Assembly (NCBI GenBank): GCA_017613595.1 | Contig: JAGADM010000100.1 | Span: 1 to 20,823, forward strand | Length of the DNA stretch: 20,823 bases | Reading direction: 5' to 3' | Source: Lachnospiraceae bacterium | GTDB taxonomy: Bacteria; Bacillota_A; Clostridia; Lachnospirales; Lachnospiraceae | Shown here: positions 17,226 to 20,823 of the stretch, piece by piece | Position numbering within the stretch: position 1 is the stretch's first letter | Layout: each line of letters starts with the position of its first letter | Program-made: the position numbers and the translations under genes | The notes under the pieces: generated by a model | The model's database searches: none | The model's input: only the letters and a program-made list of their open reading frames with translations | Told to the model about the DNA's origin: nothing

Positions 17226-19469
17226 ATGGACTTGAAATTTAAATTGCCGAAGCGTCAGTCGGAACTGCTGGCGCTCGGGGAAGGAGAAACAATCCGGTAT
17301 TGTTCGCCGTATGACATTGATACGGCCGGACATTGGATGAACGGCGGCTACATTGTTGTAACCGACTGCCGTCTCGTCGTTTTGACGGATCAGGCGGTTT
17401 CGGAAGACGTTCCGCTATCGGAAATCGCGTTTCTCAAATGCGAATCGCTTGTCAATAACGGAATTCTCGTTGCCCGCAATGAGGGCGATGCCGAAGACCG
17501 GATTTTAGCGCGGTTCAGTATGAAGCACGTGTCCCGTGTCGCGTTTGTCGCGAAGGGCGCACTGCTTTTAAAGGAAGGCTCCGAAAAAGAAGTGATCAGC
17601 CGTGAACGCGACCGGGTGTGTCCGGTGTGCGGCAGGGCGCTCCGCGGTATGAGCGAATGCCCGAAGTGCAGCGGAAAGCCTTCCGCTTTCCGAAAATTCC
17701 TCGGGTTCTGCGGCCAGTACAAATGGATGCTTGTCGGCATTTTCTTCCTGATGCTCGCCACCTCGGCAGTGCAGCTGTACATCCCGAATGTACAGAAGAA
17801 TTTCATCGACCGGCATCTGATTCCGGTGAGCGGAACGACGCAGGAAATCCTTGTGTACGCGCTTACGATGGCCGCTCTTTACGTGGCAATCATCGGCGTT
17901 ACCGTCGGCCGTTACTACCTTTGCATGTCGATGGGAACGAAGATCAGCAAAGACCTTCGAAGACAGCTCTACCATAAGATCCAGAAATTGTCTCTGTCGT
18001 TTATTCAGGACCGCCGTCCGGGCGCTCTGATGAACCGGATTACCGGTGACACGGCGCAGATCCGACGGTTCATGGAGGACGGCTTTGCCGGCATGTTCTC
18101 GTGCCTGATCACGATGGTTTCCGCCGTCATTATCATGGTGAGATTAAGCTGGGAGCTGACGATTATCTGTGTTACATTTGTCCCGATCGCTTTGGGACTT
18201 TCGATTTCGTTCCGGCATAACATCCATCGCCGTTTCCACATGCAGTGGCATAAGAGCGATAAGATCAACTCGGGGCTGCAGGACGTTCTGACCGGCATCC
18301 GTGTCGTGAAGTCGTTCGGTACCGAGGAGCAGGAAGCCGATAACTTTAAGAAGCTCGCGGCCGAATACGCGAAGGTGCAGAAGCGGAATGAGGTGTTCTG
18401 GGCGACGCTGTTCCCGGTCATCACATTTGTCATGGGTCTCGGAATCTATTTCGTAACGTACTTCGGCGGAATCCGGGTGCTGAACGGCCCTCTGACTGTC
18501 GGCGAACTGACGCAGTTCATCAGTTACGCATGGATGCTGTACGGTCCGCTCGGATGGATGACGTTCCTGCCGCGTATGATCACGCAGCTTATGACAAGCC
18601 TTGACCGTATCTATGACGTGCTTGATGAAGAGCCGATGATCCGCGACCGTAAGGATGCCGTGGAGCTTGACGTGAAAGGCGCGGTCGAGTTTAAGAACGT
18701 GACGTTCGGCTACCATTCGTATGAGCCGGTTTTGGAGAAGATTAACCTGTCCGTAAAGCCCGGCGAGATGATCGGCTTGGTCGGCGCATCCGGTACCGGA
18801 AAGTCGACGATGATCAACCTGATCATGCGTCTTTACGAGGTGGATGACGGACAGATTCTGATCGACGGTACGGATATTAACGACCTGAAGATCGAAAAAT
18901 ACCACTCGCAGATCGGTGTCGTTCTGCAGGAGAACTTCCTCTTTGCGGGCACCATCTACAACAACCTGAAGTTCGCTAAGCCCGACGCGACCGAAGAGGA
19001 GATCATCCGCGCTGCCAAGATGGCCAACGCGCACGACTTCATCCTGAAGACGCCCGACGGCTACAATACGTATGTCGGTGAGCACGGCTTCAACATCTCG
19101 GGCGGTGAGAGACAGCGTCTTGCGATCGCGAGAGCCATCCTCAACAACCCGAAGATCCTGATCCTCGATGAAGCAACATCCGCACTTGATACCGAGAGCG
19201 AATACCTGATCCAGAAGGCGCTTGAGAGACTGACGGCAAATTGCACCACATTTGCCATCGCGCACAGACTTTCCACACTGAAGGATGCGGACCGTCTTGT
19301 CGTTATCGACGGACACCACATCGCGGAGGTCGGCACGCACAACGAGCTGATGGAGAAGAAGGGCATTTACTACGGCCTCGTTACGGCGCAGCTGCAGATG
19401 CAGGCTCTTAAGGGCGAGGACAGTGATGAGCCGGTCCTTGCGAGCGATGCCGCACCGGCACTCGGATAG
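17226..19469 (+). CDS. Second ABC exporter half with N-terminal PH-like domain and zinc ribbon
   Basis: This 747-residue half-transporter has the same plan as the one at 14085. A PH-like beta domain covers about 15-125 (GYIVVTDCRLVVLTD). The zinc ribbon has Cys132, Cys135, Cys145 and Cys148. Six membrane helices lie at about 165-450. The ATPase is complete: Walker A GASGTGKST 520-528, signature ISGGE 624-628, Walker B Asp648 with Glu649, and switch His680. Both halves keep the catalytic glutamate, so two working ATP sites are expected if they pair. The sequences differ throughout, so this is an old duplication rather than a recent copy. GAGG seven bases before the ATG at 17226 supports this start over TTG at 17220. 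The C-terminal tail (about 725-747) is acidic and Ala-rich. Confidence 0.9.
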   Translation: MDLKFKLPKRQSELLALGEGETIRYCSPYDIDTAGHWMNGGYIVVTDCRLVVLTDQAVSEDVPLSEIAFLKCESLVNNGILVARNEGDAEDRILARFSMKHVSRVAFVAKGALLLKEGSEKEVISRERDRVCPVCGRALRGMSECPKCSGKPSAFRKFLGFCGQYKWMLVGIFFLMLATSAVQLYIPNVQKNFIDRHLIPVSGTTQEILVYALTMAALYVAIIGVTVGRYYLCMSMGTKISKDLRRQLYHKIQKLSLSFIQDRRPGALMNRITGDTAQIRRFMEDGFAGMFSCLITMVSAVIIMVRLSWELTIICVTFVPIALGLSISFRHNIHRRFHMQWHKSDKINSGLQDVLTGIRVVKSFGTEEQEADNFKKLAAEYAKVQKRNEVFWATLFPVITFVMGLGIYFVTYFGGIRVLNGPLTVGELTQFISYAWMLYGPLGWMTFLPRMITQLMTSLDRIYDVLDEEPMIRDRKDAVELDVKGAVEFKNVTFGYHSYEPVLEKINLSVKPGEMIGLVGASGTGKSTMINLIMRLYEVDDGQILIDGTDINDLKIEKYHSQIGVVLQENFLFAGTIYNNLKFAKPDATEEEIIRAAKMANAHDFILKTPDGYNTYVGEHGFNISGGERQRLAIARAILNNPKILILDEATSALDTESEYLIQKALERLTANCTTFAIAHRLSTLKDADRLVVIDGHHIAEVGTHNELMEKKGIYYGLVTAQLQMQALKGEDSDEPVLASDAAPALG

Positions 19470-19532
19470 TTTTACAAAGCGGTTTAAACGCATTACATCA
19501 CGGCTGCTCCGGCGGCCGGGCAGGAAAATGCT

Positions 19533-20603
19533 ATGAATGTTTACGAAGAAATGATTCCGTACCTGCTTCACTGGTACCGGTATAACGCAAGGGTCCTTCC
19601 GTGGCGGGAGGACCCTTCTGCCTACCATGTCTGGATCTCGGAGATTATGCTCCAGCAGACGAGGGTGGAAGCGGTACGGGCTTACTACATGCGGTTTCTG
19701 GAGGAACTTCCGGACGTGAAGGCGCTTGCGGAGTGTCCGGACGACCGGCTCATGAAACTGTGGGAAGGGCTCGGCTACTACTCCAGGGCGCGCAATCTGA
19801 AGAAAGCAGCGGAAAAGGTGATCGCCGATTATGAGGGTATTATCCCGTCGGAAGCATCGGAGTTAAGAAAACTTCCCGGTATCGGCGACTATACCGCGGG
19901 AGCGGTTTCCTCGATCGCTTACGGACGACCCGAACCGGCCGTGGACGGCAACGTGCTCCGTGTCATGTCGCGTCTTACCGGAAGCAGGGATGATATTCTG
20001 AGCGCGGACACGAAGAAGCGGATCACCGCGGAACTGAAGGCAGTCATGCCGGGAGAGGAATCGGGAGCGCTTAACCAAGCAATCATGGATATCGGCGCGA
20101 CAATCTGCATCCCGAACGGTGCGCCGCATTGCGAGGAGTGCCCGCTGACGCATATTTGTACGGCGTTTCACAACGGAACGACAGGAGAGATCCCCGTAAG
20201 GGCTGCAAAGACGGCAAGACGGACGGAGAAGAAGACGGTTCTTCTGATCGGCGTCGGTGACCGTATCCTTCTTCATAAACGTCCCGCGAAGGGACTGCTT
20301 GCCGGATTATACGAGTATCCGAACGTACCCGGTCATATCGCGAAGAAGGACGTTCCGGCGGCTGTGTCGGCAATCCTTTCAGATGCAATGGGAGAGCAGT
20401 GCGCGGAGCCTGTCGCGGTGAAGAAAGCGGACGACGCGAAGCACGTCTTTTCACATATCGAATGGCAGATGAAAGCATATCGTGCGGATGTGAGAATGTG
20501 CGGTACGGACCTGATGCTGTCCGAGGGGTATGTTCTCGTGACCACGCAGGAACTGAAAGAGCAGTATTCCGTCCCGTCCGCGTTTGCGAAGTGGGATGTC
20601 TGA
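19533..20603 (+). CDS. mutY: Adenine DNA glycosylase MutY
   Basis: The 356-residue enzyme removes adenine paired with 8-oxoguanine, preventing G-to-T changes. Catalytic Glu37 lies in SEIMLQQTR, the helix-hairpin-helix is LPGIGDYTAGAV (114-125), and catalytic Asp138 is in PAVDGNV. The iron-sulfur cysteines are 192, 200, 203 and 209, a C-x7-C-x2-C-x5-C pattern, one residue longer in the first gap than the C-x6 of E. coli and Geobacillus enzymes. A Nudix-like C-terminal domain that reads 8-oxoguanine covers about 230-356 (LLHKRPAKGLLAGLYEYP and HVFSHIEW). AGGA sits seven bases before the ATG. It follows the second ABC gene by 63 bases with no terminator between, so it may be cotranscribed. Several hairpins follow. 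Confidence 0.95.
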   Translation: MNVYEEMIPYLLHWYRYNARVLPWREDPSAYHVWISEIMLQQTRVEAVRAYYMRFLEELPDVKALAECPDDRLMKLWEGLGYYSRARNLKKAAEKVIADYEGIIPSEASELRKLPGIGDYTAGAVSSIAYGRPEPAVDGNVLRVMSRLTGSRDDILSADTKKRITAELKAVMPGEESGALNQAIMDIGATICIPNGAPHCEECPLTHICTAFHNGTTGEIPVRAAKTARRTEKKTVLLIGVGDRILLHKRPAKGLLAGLYEYPNVPGHIAKKDVPAAVSAILSDAMGEQCAEPVAVKKADDAKHVFSHIEWQMKAYRADVRMCGTDLMLSEGYVLVTTQELKEQYSVPSAFAKWDV

Positions 20604-20666
20604 GCCGGCTGCGCGGAACATTCAGCGAAGAAAGCGTAAAGAATAAAACTGCGAAGAAAGCAATGC

Positions 20667-20697
20667 AAAAAATCAGGGCCTCCGTTTCGGAGGCCCT
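20667..20697 (-). terminator. Hairpin with a minus-strand T-tract
   Basis: AGGGCCTCCG (20675-20684) and CGGAGGCCCT (20688-20697) form a perfect 10-bp stem with a TTT loop. On the minus strand it is followed by GATTTTTT (20674-20667), so it reads as a terminator for leftward transcription, protecting mutY. Confidence 0.7.
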
Positions 20698-20710
20698 CAG
20701 ACTGAAGACA

Positions 20711-20748
20711 AAGTCCGAGGCGCAAACCGCCTCGGACTTATCTTTTTT
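20711..20748 (+). terminator. Rho-independent terminator of mutY
   Basis: AAGTCCGAGGCG (20711-20722) and CGCCTCGGACTT (20728-20739) form a perfect 12-bp stem with a CAAAC loop. ATCTTTTTT follows. Confidence 0.93.
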
Positions 20749-20755
20749 GATGGTT

Positions 20756-20802
20756 AAAAAGTGCCGAAAAGCCTTATATTTACTGGCTTTCCGGCACTTT
20801 TT
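20756..20802. terminator. Bidirectional terminator-type hairpin
   Basis: Two 18-base arms (20756-20773 and 20785-20802) start with AAAAAGTGCCG and end with CGGCACTTTTT; they differ at one position and enclose an 11-base AT-rich loop. The flanking A and T runs make it symmetrical for both strands. Confidence 0.8.
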
Positions 20803-20803
20803 G

Positions 20804-20812
20804 TGGTATAAT
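20804..20812 (+). promoter_or_regulatory. Extended -10 promoter reading off the right edge
   Basis: TGGTATAAT (20804-20812) is an exact -10 hexamer with the extended TGn element. The -35 position (about 20784-20789, TGGCTT) is poor and falls in the right arm of the preceding hairpin. It would start a transcript just before the window ends. Confidence 0.55.
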
Positions 20813-20823
20813 GGAAGTATCAA

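Noticed and set aside
18144..19628. Long minus-strand open frame of about 494 codons opposite the second ABC gene
   Set aside because: The opposite strand encodes a complete ABC ATPase with every motif; the antisense frame has no recognisable domain and is a side effect of codon bias.
20083..20823. Minus-strand open frame of about 246 codons over mutY and the right edge
   Set aside because: It crosses three strong hairpins and the mutY coding region, and its sequence looks like a Ser/Arg-rich shadow.
1..20823. CRISPR arrays, transposases, tRNA or rRNA genes
   Set aside because: Reading both strands, I saw no regularly spaced direct repeats, no transposase motifs and no cloverleaf or rRNA core sequences.

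Overview
The window reads as chromosomal DNA of a Gram-positive Clostridia member, most likely Lachnospiraceae. This rests on a T-box leader, sigma-A-type promoters (TTGACA/TATAAT with 17-base spacers), strong AGGAGG-type ribosome binding sites with some TTG starts, a secreted BspA-type leucine-rich repeat protein, and moderately GC-rich coding DNA. There are ten protein genes. I saw no rRNA, tRNA, insertion sequence, prophage or CRISPR array.

Layout. 1-176 (minus): a T-box leader running off the left edge, with a textbook promoter. 353-2026 (plus): a membrane-anchored GH25 lysozyme-like protein. 2265-4847 (plus): the ClpB disaggregase, whose promoter is interlocked with a long inverted repeat and whose leader holds a 42-codon open frame. 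5122-7620 (plus): a secreted BspA-like protein. 7757-11962 (minus): a type II topoisomerase pair in the order B then A subunit. It lacks the GyrA box, so I read it as topoisomerase IV (parE-parC). 11963-12337: a divergent control region with at least two clear promoters and two near-palindromes. 12338-14022 (plus): a diaminopimelate-decarboxylase-like gene and a small membrane protein with an Ig-like domain, closed by a terminator. 14085-19469 (plus): a three-gene cluster of ABC exporter half, DUF1854 protein and second ABC exporter half. 19533-20603 (plus): mutY. 20675-20812: three consecutive strong hairpins and an outward-reading promoter.

The most interesting system is 14085-19469. Two non-identical half-transporters each carry an N-terminal domain that looks PH-like and then a CxxC...CxxC zinc ribbon ahead of the usual six-helix and ATPase core. 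They flank a soluble DUF1854 protein. From memory, related modules in proteobacteria are named for association with cyanophycin metabolism, but no cyanophycin gene is visible here, so the substrate is open. The working model is a heterodimeric exporter with a dedicated cytosolic accessory protein.

The other genes are largely housekeeping: protein quality control (clpB), chromosome topology (parE/parC), lysine or peptidoglycan precursor supply (lysA-like) and oxidative DNA repair (mutY). The GH25 and BspA-like proteins act at the cell surface. All functions are read from sequence motifs; no database search was possible.
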